Below, piece by piece: positions 33,079-40,980 of a stretch of DNA of 64,000 nt. This stretch comes from Streptomyces sp. SAJ15. GTDB taxonomy: Bacteria; Actinomycetota; Actinomycetes; Streptomycetales; Streptomycetaceae. A program made the position numbers and the translations under genes. Location of the stretch: assembly GCF_007595705.1 (NCBI RefSeq), contig NZ_NISY01000005.1, forward strand, positions 422,981-486,980. Reading direction: 5' to 3'. The notes beneath the pieces were generated by a model, which saw only the letters and a program-made list of their open reading frames with translations, did no database searches and was not told where the DNA came from. Within the stretch, counting starts at the first letter, position 1; the number at the start of each line of letters is the position of its first letter.

Positions 33079-34326
33079 ATGCGGTGGCTCTCCCGCGCTT
33101 CCCCGCAAGCGGTAGCAGGCGGTCACAGTCCGTTCCTGTACGCGCTCGCGCACTGTCTGCCGTTCGCGCTCGCGCTGATCGTCATCGTGATCGAGCTCAC
33201 CCCGGCGCACTTCATCTACACCGGCCCCCTGCTGACGGCGACGCCGGCGCTGGCCGCCGTGACGATGGGCCCGAAGGGCACTCTCGCGGCGGCCGGCGTG
33301 GCGGTGGGGGTGAGCATCACCACGGCCACCTACAACCAGGCCTGGGGCAGCCAGCAGGTCTACACCAACTTCCTCGCCATCCTGCTGGTCTCCGTGGCCA
33401 GCGTCATGACCAGCAGCGCCACCCGCGCCCGTAGGGAGGGCGAGCTCAACCAGGTGCGCCGGATCGCCGTGGCGGCGCAGCGGGTCCTGCTGCGCCCCGT
33501 GCCGTCCCGGCTGGGCCCGGTGCGGGTGGCGAGCATGTATCTCGCCGCCGAGACCGGTGCCCAGATCGGCGGCGATCTGTACGAGGCGGTGCAGACCCGC
33601 TACGGGGTCCGGATGATCGTGGGCGACGTACGCGGCAAGGGGCTGCCGGCCGTACGTCTGGCCGCGGCGGTCCTGGGCGCGTTCCGGGAGGCCGTGCACT
33701 ACGAGGACGACCTGGTGGAGGTCATGAACCACTGCGCGGAGGCGCTCCGCCGCGAGTGCGCCGCGCCGAGCACGACCGACCAGGACGACATGGAGGTGCC
33801 GATGGAGGACTTCGTCACCGCGGTCCTGGCGGAGCTGCCCGACGGCCCCATGGTCCACCTGGTCAACCGCGGCCACCCGGCCCCGCTGCTGCTGCGCCAG
33901 GGCAGGGTGCGGGCCCTGTCGCCCACCACGCCGATGCCCCCGCTCGGCATGGAGGACCTCGTCGGCGGCGCTCCCGGCGTGCGGGAGAGCTTCCCCTTCG
34001 CCCCCGGCGACCGGCTGCTGCTGCACACCGACGGCGTGATCGAGGCCCGCAACCCCGACAACGACTTCTTCGCCCTCGCCCAGGCCATGGAGGCGGCGCA
34101 CGGCCGCACCCCGCCGGAGTTCCTGGACGAACTGCACCAGGAGCTGATTCGCCACACCAACGGCCGGTTGACGGACGACGTGGCGATGATCCTCGTCGAC
34201 CGGCTCGACTGCGCGGAGTCCGAGGCCGCCCACGCGACGGAGGCCGAGGTCGCCGACCGCACGGAGGCCACGGTCGTCGACGGCGCGGAGGCCGGACGCG
34301 GAGGCGACGAGGGCGTCAGACCCTGA
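33079..34326 (+). CDS. Membrane-bound PP2C-family (SpoIIE) phosphatase
   Basis: 415 residues from ATG 33079 (GAGGCAGG upstream); GTG 33043 is an in-frame alternative. Residues 20-105 contain about three or four membrane segments (LAHCLPFALALIVIVIE, LLTATPALAAVTM, GTLAAAGVAVGVSI, FLAILLVSVASVM). A short helical linker (RRIAVAAQRVLLRPVP) leads to the SpoIIE domain with GAQIGGDLYEAV, IVGDVRGKGL and LLLHTDGVIEA. The last 45 residues are an Ala/Glu-rich acidic tail. It is probably a membrane sensor controlling an anti-anti-sigma factor. Streptomycetes carry many such paralogues, and this window alone has four. Confidence 0.9.
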   Translation: MRWLSRASPQAVAGGHSPFLYALAHCLPFALALIVIVIELTPAHFIYTGPLLTATPALAAVTMGPKGTLAAAGVAVGVSITTATYNQAWGSQQVYTNFLAILLVSVASVMTSSATRARREGELNQVRRIAVAAQRVLLRPVPSRLGPVRVASMYLAAETGAQIGGDLYEAVQTRYGVRMIVGDVRGKGLPAVRLAAAVLGAFREAVHYEDDLVEVMNHCAEALRRECAAPSTTDQDDMEVPMEDFVTAVLAELPDGPMVHLVNRGHPAPLLLRQGRVRALSPTTPMPPLGMEDLVGGAPGVRESFPFAPGDRLLLHTDGVIEARNPDNDFFALAQAMEAAHGRTPPEFLDELHQELIRHTNGRLTDDVAMILVDRLDCAESEAAHATEAEVADRTEATVVDGAEAGRGGDEGVRP

Positions 34327-34347
34327 GCGCCCCGACGGACGTCGGTG

Positions 34348-35139
34348 TCAGCCCGCGCCCAGGGGAGCGGGTGCGATGACCGCGAAGGGCGCCCCCTGGG
34401 AGTCCTTCACCACGGCCATGCGTCCGGCGATCATGTCGAAGGGGGCGCGGAGCACCTCCCCGCCCTGCTCGGTCACCTTGGCCGCCGTCGCGTCGGCGTC
34501 GTCGGTGGCGAAGTAGGTGAGCCAGTGCGCGGGGGTTCCGGCCGGGAGGCCCGGGTCGAGCCCCTGCATCCCGCCGACGGCGCGCCCGCCCACGTTGAGC
34601 GAGAAGTAGCCCTCCGCGCCCTCCATGGCGGCGGCCTCGATGCCGAAGACGGAGCCGTAGAAGGAGGAGGCCGCCTCCCGGTCGGTGGTGTTGAGCTCGT
34701 TCCACACCACCGCCCCCGGCTCGTTGACGATGCCGGCGCCACCGAACTCGTTCGCCTGCCACACGCCGAAGACGGCCTGCGTCGGATCGGCCGCGATGAG
34801 CATCCGGCCGAGGGTCTGGACGTCCATGACGGGCATGAGCACGCTGCCGCCCGCGGCCTCGATCGCCTGCTGGGTGGCGACCGCGTCGACGGAGGCGAGA
34901 TAGGTGGTCCACACCGTCGGCGGCGGGGGCTGGTCGCCCATGGCGACCGCGGCCATGATCCCGGCCACCGGCTTTCCCCGGTACGCGCAGACCGAGTAGC
35001 CGCCGAACTCCTCGGGTCCGATCTCCGCGGTCCAGCCGAACACGGCGGCGTAGAAGTCGAGCGCCGCCTGCTGGTCGGGGGCGGCGAGATCGACCCAGCA
35101 GGGCGTCCCGGGCGGGTACGGGTCGGTGATCTCGGCCAT
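34348..35139 (-). CDS. VOC-family (glyoxalase/bleomycin-resistance fold) protein, two-domain
   Basis: 263 residues from ATG 35139. It has two tandem VOC modules: DLAAPDQQAALDFYAAVFGW starts the first and NELNTTDREAASSFYGSVFG the second. Each carries the betaalphabetabetabeta pattern ending in a conserved Gly-rich strand (AVFGVWQ, APFAVIAP). Relatives are described as hydroxylases or 27-kDa antigen Cfp30B-like proteins, but their reaction is unclear. Convergent with the upstream phosphatase gene. Confidence 0.87.
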   Translation of the reverse strand: MAEITDPYPPGTPCWVDLAAPDQQAALDFYAAVFGWTAEIGPEEFGGYSVCAYRGKPVAGIMAAVAMGDQPPPPTVWTTYLASVDAVATQQAIEAAGGSVLMPVMDVQTLGRMLIAADPTQAVFGVWQANEFGGAGIVNEPGAVVWNELNTTDREAASSFYGSVFGIEAAAMEGAEGYFSLNVGGRAVGGMQGLDPGLPAGTPAHWLTYFATDDADATAAKVTEQGGEVLRAPFDMIAGRMAVVKDSQGAPFAVIAPAPLGAG

Positions 35140-35365
35140 CGGGACCTCCAGGTCTGGCTCTCTCGCCGTTACGGCCCCCGGCCCACTGTTTCGGCTCCCC
35201 GCACCACCGGCAAGAGCGGCGCGCCGACCGGGTGACACGTCGTCGGTGTCCGGGAGTCGCGGTCGGGGAGTCGCGGAAGCGGACGCCGATCGGTGTCGCG
35301 GTGGAGAACCCCGGCCCCGTGGTCGCGTCGCGGGACGTGTCCCCGCCGACTGGCAGGATGCCCGC

Positions 35366-36148
35366 ATGAACGATCACGAAGCGGCCCGCGCCGAGCGGCG
35401 TGGGCTCCACGAGGCGCGCGGGGTGGTGGTGGTCGAGCGGAACGAGGCGGCGCTCGCGTCGTGGCCCACGGGCGGCACGGACTCCTCCTCGTGGGAATCG
35501 GCCGTGGACGAGCCGTGGTTCGCGCCCGGCACGCGCGGTGACGGGCCGCCGACCGCGGCCCGACTCGACGCGCTCCAGGGCCCCGACTGGGTGACCCGGA
35601 TCGCCCGGGAGGAGCTTCCGGAGGCCCTGGAGCACCCGGCCACCCGCGTCTTCCTGAGCGAGGTCGGCCTGCCACGGCACTGGGCCGCCGGGGTCACCTC
35701 CTTCGCGGTCGCCGAGAAGCCGCTGCTGCCGCTGTCCGCCGCCATACCCGAGGCGGCCGCCGAGACCGAGGCGGCCGCCGAGGCGCCGAACGCGGACGAC
35801 CTGCTGCACCTGGGCGAGTTCGAGTTCGGCCACGACGACGGCCCGGTCTTCGTCCACCGCGTCACGGGCGTGGTGTACGTGTGGCGCGAGGACGACGCGC
35901 CCGAGCCGGGGCCGTACCCGCTCTTTCCGCTCTCTCGCGACGTGGAGGCGTTCGTCGGGTTCCTGGAGGGCGTACGCCGCCACATGGGTGCCTGCTGGGA
36001 CTCGTACCCCAACGAGCCCGGCAGGGGGGCCTTCCTCGGCGCCATGGAGCGGCTGGACTCCGAGGCCCTGACGGAGGGGACGCCGGCGGCGCGCGTCTGG
36101 GAGCACGTCTTCGCGTCCATCACCGAGCTGAGCGTCTGGGGGTACTGA
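35366..36148 (+). CDS. SUKH-4-like protein (possible orphan immunity protein)
   Basis: 260 residues from ATG 35366. The centre reads LEHPATRVFLSEVGLPRHW, then a strand-rich region with LLHLGEFEFG and VFVHRVTGVVYVWRE, and a C-terminal helix DVEAFVGFLEGVRRH. This is the layout of SUKH-superfamily proteins, many of which neutralise nuclease or deaminase toxins. No polymorphic toxin or other immunity gene is adjacent, so an orphan immunity or housekeeping role is possible. The N-terminal 80 residues (DSSSWESAVDEPWF) are not recognised. The family call is by pattern and moderately secure. Confidence 0.6.
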   Translation: MNDHEAARAERRGLHEARGVVVVERNEAALASWPTGGTDSSSWESAVDEPWFAPGTRGDGPPTAARLDALQGPDWVTRIAREELPEALEHPATRVFLSEVGLPRHWAAGVTSFAVAEKPLLPLSAAIPEAAAETEAAAEAPNADDLLHLGEFEFGHDDGPVFVHRVTGVVYVWREDDAPEPGPYPLFPLSRDVEAFVGFLEGVRRHMGACWDSYPNEPGRGAFLGAMERLDSEALTEGTPAARVWEHVFASITELSVWGY

Positions 36149-36165
36149 CCGCCGACACCGCGACC

Positions 36166-36192
36166 GCACCCGCCGGGCGCCTCGGCGGGTGC
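36166..36192 (+). terminator. Strong hairpin after the SUKH-like gene
   Basis: GCACCCGCCG and CGGCGGGTGC form a perfect 10-bp stem with a 7-base loop (GGCGCCT), starting 18 bases after the stop. Likely intrinsic-type terminator. Confidence 0.6.
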
Positions 36193-36270
36193 CGGCGGGT
36201 GTCTCGAGGTGGGCGCCCCGAGGCGCCCGGCGGACGGCAGGGTGGGCACCAAAGGGGATTACCTGCTGGT

Positions 36271-36285
36271 AACTTCATCGAAGTT
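36271..36285. promoter_or_regulatory. Palindrome in the phospholipase D promoter region
   Basis: AACTTC-ATC-GAAGTT is a perfect 6-bp inverted repeat about 60 bases before the phospholipase D start. It lies in a locally AT-rich stretch with a second copy of TAACTT/AAGTTGAT character. Candidate operator; the regulator is unknown. Confidence 0.4.
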
Positions 36286-36347
36286 GATCATTCCGCCTCG
36301 ATGGCGTGACGCCGCCTCGATGACGACAACTCGATAAGGACCCCCCC

Positions 36348-37961
36348 TTGGCCCGTACCCGGCTCAGCCGCATGCACCGACTCCTGGGAACCGCGGCGGT
36401 CTCCGCCCTCGCCGTCGCCCTGCTGCCCGCCACCCCGGCGACCGCCGACTCGCCCACCACCCCGCACCTCGACGCGGTCGAGCGGGTCCTGCGCGAGGTC
36501 TCCCCGGGGCTCGAAGGCCAGGTCTGGGAGCGGACCGGCGGCAACACGCTCGACGCCACCGCCGACGACCCCGCCGACTGGCTGCTCCAGACTCCCGGCT
36601 GCTGGGGCGACCCGCGCTGCGCCGAACGCCCCGGCGCCGAGCGGCTGCTGACGAAGATGACCGAGAACATCGCCGCGGCCACCCACACCGTCGACATATC
36701 CACTCTGGCGCCCTTCCCCAACGGAGAGTTCCAGGACGCGATCGTGGCGGGCCTCAAGAAGGCGACGGCGTCCGGCAACAAGCTCACCGTGCGCGTCCTG
36801 GTGGGCGCCGCGCCGGTCTACCACTCGACCGTGTTCCCGTCGAAGTACCGCGACGAGCTGCTCGCCAAGCTCGGCCCCGCGGCCGACGACATCACCCTGA
36901 ACGTCGCCTCGATGACGACCTCCAAGACCGCGTTCTCCTGGAACCACGCCAAAATCCTGGTGGTCGACGGCCGTTCGGCCATCACGGGCGGCATCAACGA
37001 CTGGAAGGACGACTACCTCGACACCACCCACCCGGTGGCCGACGTCGACCTCGCACTGACCGGCCCGGCCGCGGGCTCCGCGAGCCGGTATCTCGACCGG
37101 CTGTGGGGCTGGACCTGCCAGAACAAGGGCAACATCGCCAAGGTCTGGTTCGCCGCCTCCCCCGGCGCCGGCTGCGTCCCGTCGCTGACGAAGGAGACCA
37201 CCCCGGCGGTCGCGACCGGTGACGTGCCGGTGATCGCCGTCGGCGGCCTCGGCGTGGGCATCCAGGACTCCGACCCGTCCTCGACGTTCCAGCCGCGGTT
37301 GCCGACCGCGTCCGACACCAAGTGCGTCGTGGGGCTGCCCGACAGGACCAACGCCGACCGCGACTACGACACGGTCAACCCCGAGGAGAGCGCGCTGCGC
37401 GCGCTGGTCGACAGCGCGGACAGCCACATCGAGATCTCCCAGCAGGACCTCAACGCCACCTGCCCGCCCCTGCCGCGGTACGACGTCCGGCTGTACGACG
37501 CCCTCGCGGCGAAGCTGGCCTCGGGGGTGAAGGTCCGGATCGTGGTGAGCGACCCGGCCAACCGCGGCGCGGTCGGCAGCGGCGGCTACTCGCAGATCAA
37601 GTCGCTGAACGAGATCAGCGACGTGCTGCGCAACCGCCTCACGCGGATCACCGGCGGACAGCAGCAGGCGAAGGCGGCCATGTGCGGCAACCTCCAGCTC
37701 GCGACGGCCCGCAGCGCGGACAGCGCCACCTGGGCCGACGGCAAGCCGTACGCCCAGCACCACAAGCTGGTCTCCGTGGACGGCTCGGCCTTCTACATCG
37801 GCTCCAAGAACCTCTACCCGTCCTGGCTGCAGGACTTCGGGTACATCGTGGAGAGCCCCGAGGCGGCCAAGCAGTTGGACGCACGGCTGCTGGCCCCGCA
37901 GTGGAAGTACTCGCAGGCGACGGCCACCTTCGACTACGCCCGCGGGATCTGCCAGGGCTGA
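36348..37961 (+). CDS. pld: Secreted phospholipase D (Streptomyces type)
   Basis: 537 residues from the TTG at 36348, chosen because AAGGA lies 7 bases upstream; the ATG at 36372 would shorten the n-region. A Sec signal peptide (RLLGTAAVSALAVALLPATPATADS) ends near residue 34. There are two HKD motifs: WNHAKILVVDG followed by GGINDWKDDYLDTTHPVADVD, and QHHKLVSVDG followed by YIGSKNLYP. These match the classical exported Streptomyces PLD with transphosphatidylation activity. The enzyme hydrolyses phosphatidylcholine to phosphatidic acid and choline outside the cell. A palindrome lies in its promoter and a hairpin follows it. Confidence 0.93.
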   Translation: MARTRLSRMHRLLGTAAVSALAVALLPATPATADSPTTPHLDAVERVLREVSPGLEGQVWERTGGNTLDATADDPADWLLQTPGCWGDPRCAERPGAERLLTKMTENIAAATHTVDISTLAPFPNGEFQDAIVAGLKKATASGNKLTVRVLVGAAPVYHSTVFPSKYRDELLAKLGPAADDITLNVASMTTSKTAFSWNHAKILVVDGRSAITGGINDWKDDYLDTTHPVADVDLALTGPAAGSASRYLDRLWGWTCQNKGNIAKVWFAASPGAGCVPSLTKETTPAVATGDVPVIAVGGLGVGIQDSDPSSTFQPRLPTASDTKCVVGLPDRTNADRDYDTVNPEESALRALVDSADSHIEISQQDLNATCPPLPRYDVRLYDALAAKLASGVKVRIVVSDPANRGAVGSGGYSQIKSLNEISDVLRNRLTRITGGQQQAKAAMCGNLQLATARSADSATWADGKPYAQHHKLVSVDGSAFYIGSKNLYPSWLQDFGYIVESPEAAKQLDARLLAPQWKYSQATATFDYARGICQG

Positions 37962-37999
37962 CCGACCCGCCTCTCACCTGACGGAACGTCAACTCAGGC

Positions 38000-38029
38000 G
38001 GCCGGGCGCGGTGGACACCGCACCCGGCC
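38000..38029 (+). terminator. Hairpin after pld
   Basis: GGCCGGGCGCGGTG and CACCGCACCCGGCC pair over 13 of 14 positions around a very short loop, 38 bases after the pld stop. Candidate terminator, possibly shared with the convergent small ribosomal-protein gene that ends at 38104. Confidence 0.55.
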
Positions 38030-38103
38030 GTCGTTCCACACCTCGGGTACACCACATCATCACCATGGGCGGCGGACACGCGGCCCAGGCCGGGCTCAGC
38101 GCG

Positions 38104-38181
38104 TCAGCACTGCGGGCGCCGGCCGTGGTTGGCCCCGCGCTTACGCCGTTCCCTCTTCTTGCGACGCCGCTTCGAGGACAT
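38104..38181 (-). CDS. bL37-like small ribosomal protein (25 residues)
   Basis: The minus strand from ATG 38181 encodes a 25-residue, extremely basic peptide: it starts MSSKRRRKKRERRKR and ends GANHGRRPQC. The ending ANHG(K/R)RP is the hallmark of the tiny actinobacterial 50S protein bL37, first seen in mycobacterial ribosome structures (about 24 residues). GAGAGGAG lies 6 bases before the ATG. It is too short for ordinary gene finders and easily missed. An alternative explanation is a second, non-essential paralogue. It stands alone between pld and a DUF4396 gene. Confidence 0.8.
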   Translation of the reverse strand: MSSKRRRKKRERRKRGANHGRRPQC

Positions 38182-38309
38182 GCCGTCTCCTCTCCACCAG
38201 GACCTTCCATAAATCTATACCGCTTTTATGTGGTATGCCCGACTCACCCGGTCCCCCGGGTCGGCCCCCGGGGCCATCCGAGCCACACTGGGAGGGAGGG
38301 AGCGGCGCC

Positions 38310-38858
38310 ATGGACCACAGCAGCCACCACACCAGCCGCCACCCGGGCGGAGCGACCGGCCCCGGCCACGAGCCGCGCGGCGGTCAGGGCGGCTGGGGCG
38401 GCGACGGCGGACACCACCCGGGCGGCGCCTCCTGGGGCCTCGCCGCCCGGGCGACGCTGCACTGCCTGACCGGCTGCGCGACCGGCGAGATCCTCGGCAT
38501 GGTGATCGGCACGGCGCTGCGCTGGGGCAACGTTCCCACCATGGCCCTCGCCATCTTCCTGGCCTTCGTCCTCGGCTACTCCCTCACCCTCCTGGCGGCC
38601 CTCCGGGCGGGCCTGGGACTTGCGGCGGCCGTGAAGGTGGCGCTGGCCGCCGACACCGTCTCCATCGTCGTGATGGAGGCCGTGGACAACCTCATCATCG
38701 CCCTGACCCCCGGCGCGATGGACGCCCATCTGACCGACGGCCTGTTCTGGGCCGCCCTCCTGGGCGGCTTCGCCGTCGCCTTCGTCGTCACCACACCCGT
38801 GAACAAGTGGATGATCGGCCGCGGCAGGGGCCACGCCGTCGTCCACGACCTGCACTGA
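38310..38858 (+). CDS. DUF4396-type multi-pass membrane protein
   Basis: 182 residues from ATG 38310, preceded by GGGAGGGAGGG; the frame extends upstream to 38235 but with a weaker start. The N-terminal 45 residues are His/Gly-rich (DHSSHHTSRHPGG, GGHHPGG), which suggests metal contact. Four hydrophobic segments follow, with the motif ATLHCLTGCATGEILGMVIG, then MALAIFLAFVLGYSLTLLA, VEAVDNLIIALTPG and GFAVAFVVTTPVNKWMIGRG. This is the DUF4396 pattern, often found near copper genes, but the function is unproven. An AT-rich stretch at 38208-38235 is a likely promoter. Confidence 0.8.
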   Translation: MDHSSHHTSRHPGGATGPGHEPRGGQGGWGGDGGHHPGGASWGLAARATLHCLTGCATGEILGMVIGTALRWGNVPTMALAIFLAFVLGYSLTLLAALRAGLGLAAAVKVALAADTVSIVVMEAVDNLIIALTPGAMDAHLTDGLFWAALLGGFAVAFVVTTPVNKWMIGRGRGHAVVHDLH

Positions 38859-39014
38859 CCGCGAGTCCACCCGGTGCCGTCGGCAGGCGTCCGGAGCGGG
38901 CGGAGTGGTGGGGCGGGTGGAGCGGGTCGGGTGGCCGGCTGATCGAGGGAGAGGCCGACCCGTTGGACCGCGCGGGCTTCGGAATCCGCGAGGTCATGCC
39001 CGTGATCGCAGCGC

Positions 39015-39045
39015 TTGACTTCAAGTCGACTTTAAGTTGCAGGCT
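39015..39045 (+). promoter_or_regulatory. MerR/SoxR-like operator-promoter before the split transketolase
   Basis: ACTTCAAGT-CG-ACTTTAAGT (39018-39037) is a dyad with 8 of 9 matching positions. It lies between TTGACT (39015-39020) and CAGGCT (39040-39045), which would be -35 and -10 hexamers with a 19-base spacer. An over-long 19-base spacer containing a dyad is the diagnostic layout of MerR-family-activated promoters. No merR gene is in the neighbourhood, so the regulator would act from elsewhere. Confidence 0.6.
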
Positions 39046-39051
39046 TGTCCC

Positions 39052-39762
39052 ATGACCACCACGACGACTGGTACGTCCACCTCCTACGGCTTCGCCGAAC
39101 TCCCCGGCCTGATGAGCCTGATGACCGGCGACGAGAAGCACGGGCCCGCCGCGACCTCCACCCTGGACGCGCTCTGGGTGCTGTACGACCGGGTGCTGCG
39201 GGTCAGGCCGGAGACCGCGGAGGCCCCCGATCGGGACCGCTTCCTGCTCTCCAAGGGGCACGGCCCGATGGCGTACTACGCGGTCCTCGCGGCCAAGGGG
39301 TTCTTCCCCGTCTCGCTGCTCTCCGGCTTCGGCACCTATGACTCACCGCTCGGACACCACCCGGACCGGACCCTGGTGCCCGGAGCCGAGATCAGCAGCG
39401 GCTCACTCGGGCACGGGCTCCCGCTCGCGGTCGGCACCGCGCTCGGGCTGCGCGCGCAGGGGCGCCGCGACCCCCACGTCTGGGTGCTGGTCGGGGACGC
39501 CGAACTGGACGAGGGCAGCAACCACGAGGCGATGGCCTTCGCCGGCGCCACCGGGATCGAGCAGCTCCACGCCCTCGTCGTCGACAACGCCTCGGCCACC
39601 CACGGCTGGCCCGGCGGCATCGCCTCCCGCTTCGCCGCGCAGGGCTGGTCCACCGCGACCGTCGACGGCCGCGACCACGACGCCCTGCACGCCGCCTACA
39701 CCGCCCCGCACCCCGGACGCCCGCACGCCGTCGTCGCGCGCGTCGAGCCCAAGGTGGCGTAA
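39052..39762 (+). CDS. Transketolase, N-terminal (TPP-binding) subunit
   Basis: 236 residues from ATG 39052. TPP/Mg site: RDRFLLSKGHGPMAYYAVLA, SSGSLGHGLPLAVG, and VLVGDAELDEGSNHEA with DNASATHG. This is the pyrimidine/pyrophosphate half of a transketolase. The C-terminal half is the separate gene 138 bases downstream, so the enzyme is of the split (two-subunit) type. The physiological role is uncertain: split forms serve pentose phosphate metabolism or specialised sugar and secondary-metabolite pathways. It starts only about 7 bases after the predicted -10, so the transcript would be nearly leaderless. Confidence 0.9.
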   Translation: MTTTTTGTSTSYGFAELPGLMSLMTGDEKHGPAATSTLDALWVLYDRVLRVRPETAEAPDRDRFLLSKGHGPMAYYAVLAAKGFFPVSLLSGFGTYDSPLGHHPDRTLVPGAEISSGSLGHGLPLAVGTALGLRAQGRRDPHVWVLVGDAELDEGSNHEAMAFAGATGIEQLHALVVDNASATHGWPGGIASRFAAQGWSTATVDGRDHDALHAAYTAPHPGRPHAVVARVEPKVA

Positions 39763-39774
39763 GCCCTCCGCATC

Positions 39775-39890
39775 ACCCCGCGCCACAACGCACCGCACCG
39801 CACCACAACGCACCGCACCGCATCGCACCACGCCGCACCCCATCGCACCGCGCCCCATCACCTCGCGCCCCATCGCATCGCATCCGAGAG
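39775..39890 (+). repeat. Low-complexity 5-bp periodic repeat between the two transketolase genes
   Basis: The spacer is built almost entirely of imperfect pentamers of the type CGCAC / CGCAT / CACAA. A 15-base unit (CGCACCGCACCACAA) occurs near 39790 and again, diverged, downstream. It contains almost no G runs on the plus strand, so the mRNA would be unstructured here. Probably slippage-generated. The RBS GAGAGG of the next gene follows at once. Confidence 0.7.
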
Positions 39891-39899
39891 GACCCACCC

Positions 39900-40832
39900 G
39901 TGGACACCATGCGCGAACGCTTCGCCGCCGTCACCTCCCGCCTCCTCGACGACGACCCCCGGCTCGCCGTGGTCCTCGCCGACATCGGCGTCGACGGGTT
40001 CGCGGAGGCCGCCCGCACCCACCCCGACCGGGTGATCAACGTGGGCATCCGGGAACAGCTCCTCGTCGGGGTCGGCGGCGGGCTCGCCCTGACCGGGCTG
40101 CGGCCGATCGTCCACACCTTCGCCAGCTTCCTGGTCGAGCGGCCCTTCGAGCAGATCAAGCTGGACTTCGGCCACCAGGGCGCCACCGGAGTGCTGGTCA
40201 GCGCGGCCGGCTCGTACGACTGGCCGGCCGGCGGGTTCACCCACATGTCCCCCGGCGACATCGCGCTGCTGGACACCCTCGACGGCTGGGAGGTCCATGT
40301 GCCCGGCCATCCCGACGAGGCCGAGGCGCTGCTGCGGCACGCCGCCGCCGGCGACGGACTGGCCTACGTACGGCTGTCGGCCCACGTCAACGAGGCGGCC
40401 CTGCCGATCGCTCCGGGACGGTTCCACACCGTGCGCGAGGGGCGCGACGGCGTCGTCGTCGCGGTGGGCCCCCTGCTCGACGACGTCCTCCGGGCCGTCT
40501 CCGGGCTGGACGTCACCGTGCTGTACGCCACCACCGTCCGGCCCTTCGACGCCCGTACGCTGCACGCCGCCGTGCGGGCGCAGCTCCCCGACGGTGGCAG
40601 CGGCACCGGGTCGGCGGACGTCGTGCTCGTCGAGCCCTACCTGGCCGGCACCTCCGTCGCCGCCGCGAACGACGCCCTCGCCGATGTGCCGCACCGCGTG
40701 CTCGGCCTCGGCATCGACCGCCGTGAGCTGCGCCGCTACGGCACGATCGAAGAGCACCTCGCGGGTCAGGGCCTGGACCCGGCCACCCTGAGGGAGCGCA
40801 TCGCCGGCTTCCTTCCGACGCGGGTGCGCTGA
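39900..40832 (+). CDS. Transketolase, C-terminal subunit
   Basis: 310 residues from GTG 39900 (GAGAGGACCCACCC upstream). Pyrimidine-binding and C-terminal domains of transketolase: VVLADIGVDGFAEAA, RVINVGIREQLLVGVGGGLAL, then FASFLVERPFEQIKLDFG. The last third (DVTVLYATTVRPFDARTL, VVLVEPYLAGTS) is the regulatory C-domain. It completes the active site of the upstream subunit, and both genes should be one operon behind the MerR-like promoter. Confidence 0.9.
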   Translation: MDTMRERFAAVTSRLLDDDPRLAVVLADIGVDGFAEAARTHPDRVINVGIREQLLVGVGGGLALTGLRPIVHTFASFLVERPFEQIKLDFGHQGATGVLVSAAGSYDWPAGGFTHMSPGDIALLDTLDGWEVHVPGHPDEAEALLRHAAAGDGLAYVRLSAHVNEAALPIAPGRFHTVREGRDGVVVAVGPLLDDVLRAVSGLDVTVLYATTVRPFDARTLHAAVRAQLPDGGSGTGSADVVLVEPYLAGTSVAAANDALADVPHRVLGLGIDRRELRRYGTIEEHLAGQGLDPATLRERIAGFLPTRVR

Positions 40833-40980
40833 CCTCGCGCGCCCCCGACCGTGGCGGCGCCCTCACCCGTGGCGGGCGATGCGCGACCGGTCCCGTCGGG
40901 TGTGCGATGCGGAACGAGGCGTCATGAGAGGAGGGCAAAGCCGGAACGATCCGGGACGAGGCGGGAGGTTCGGAGGTTCG

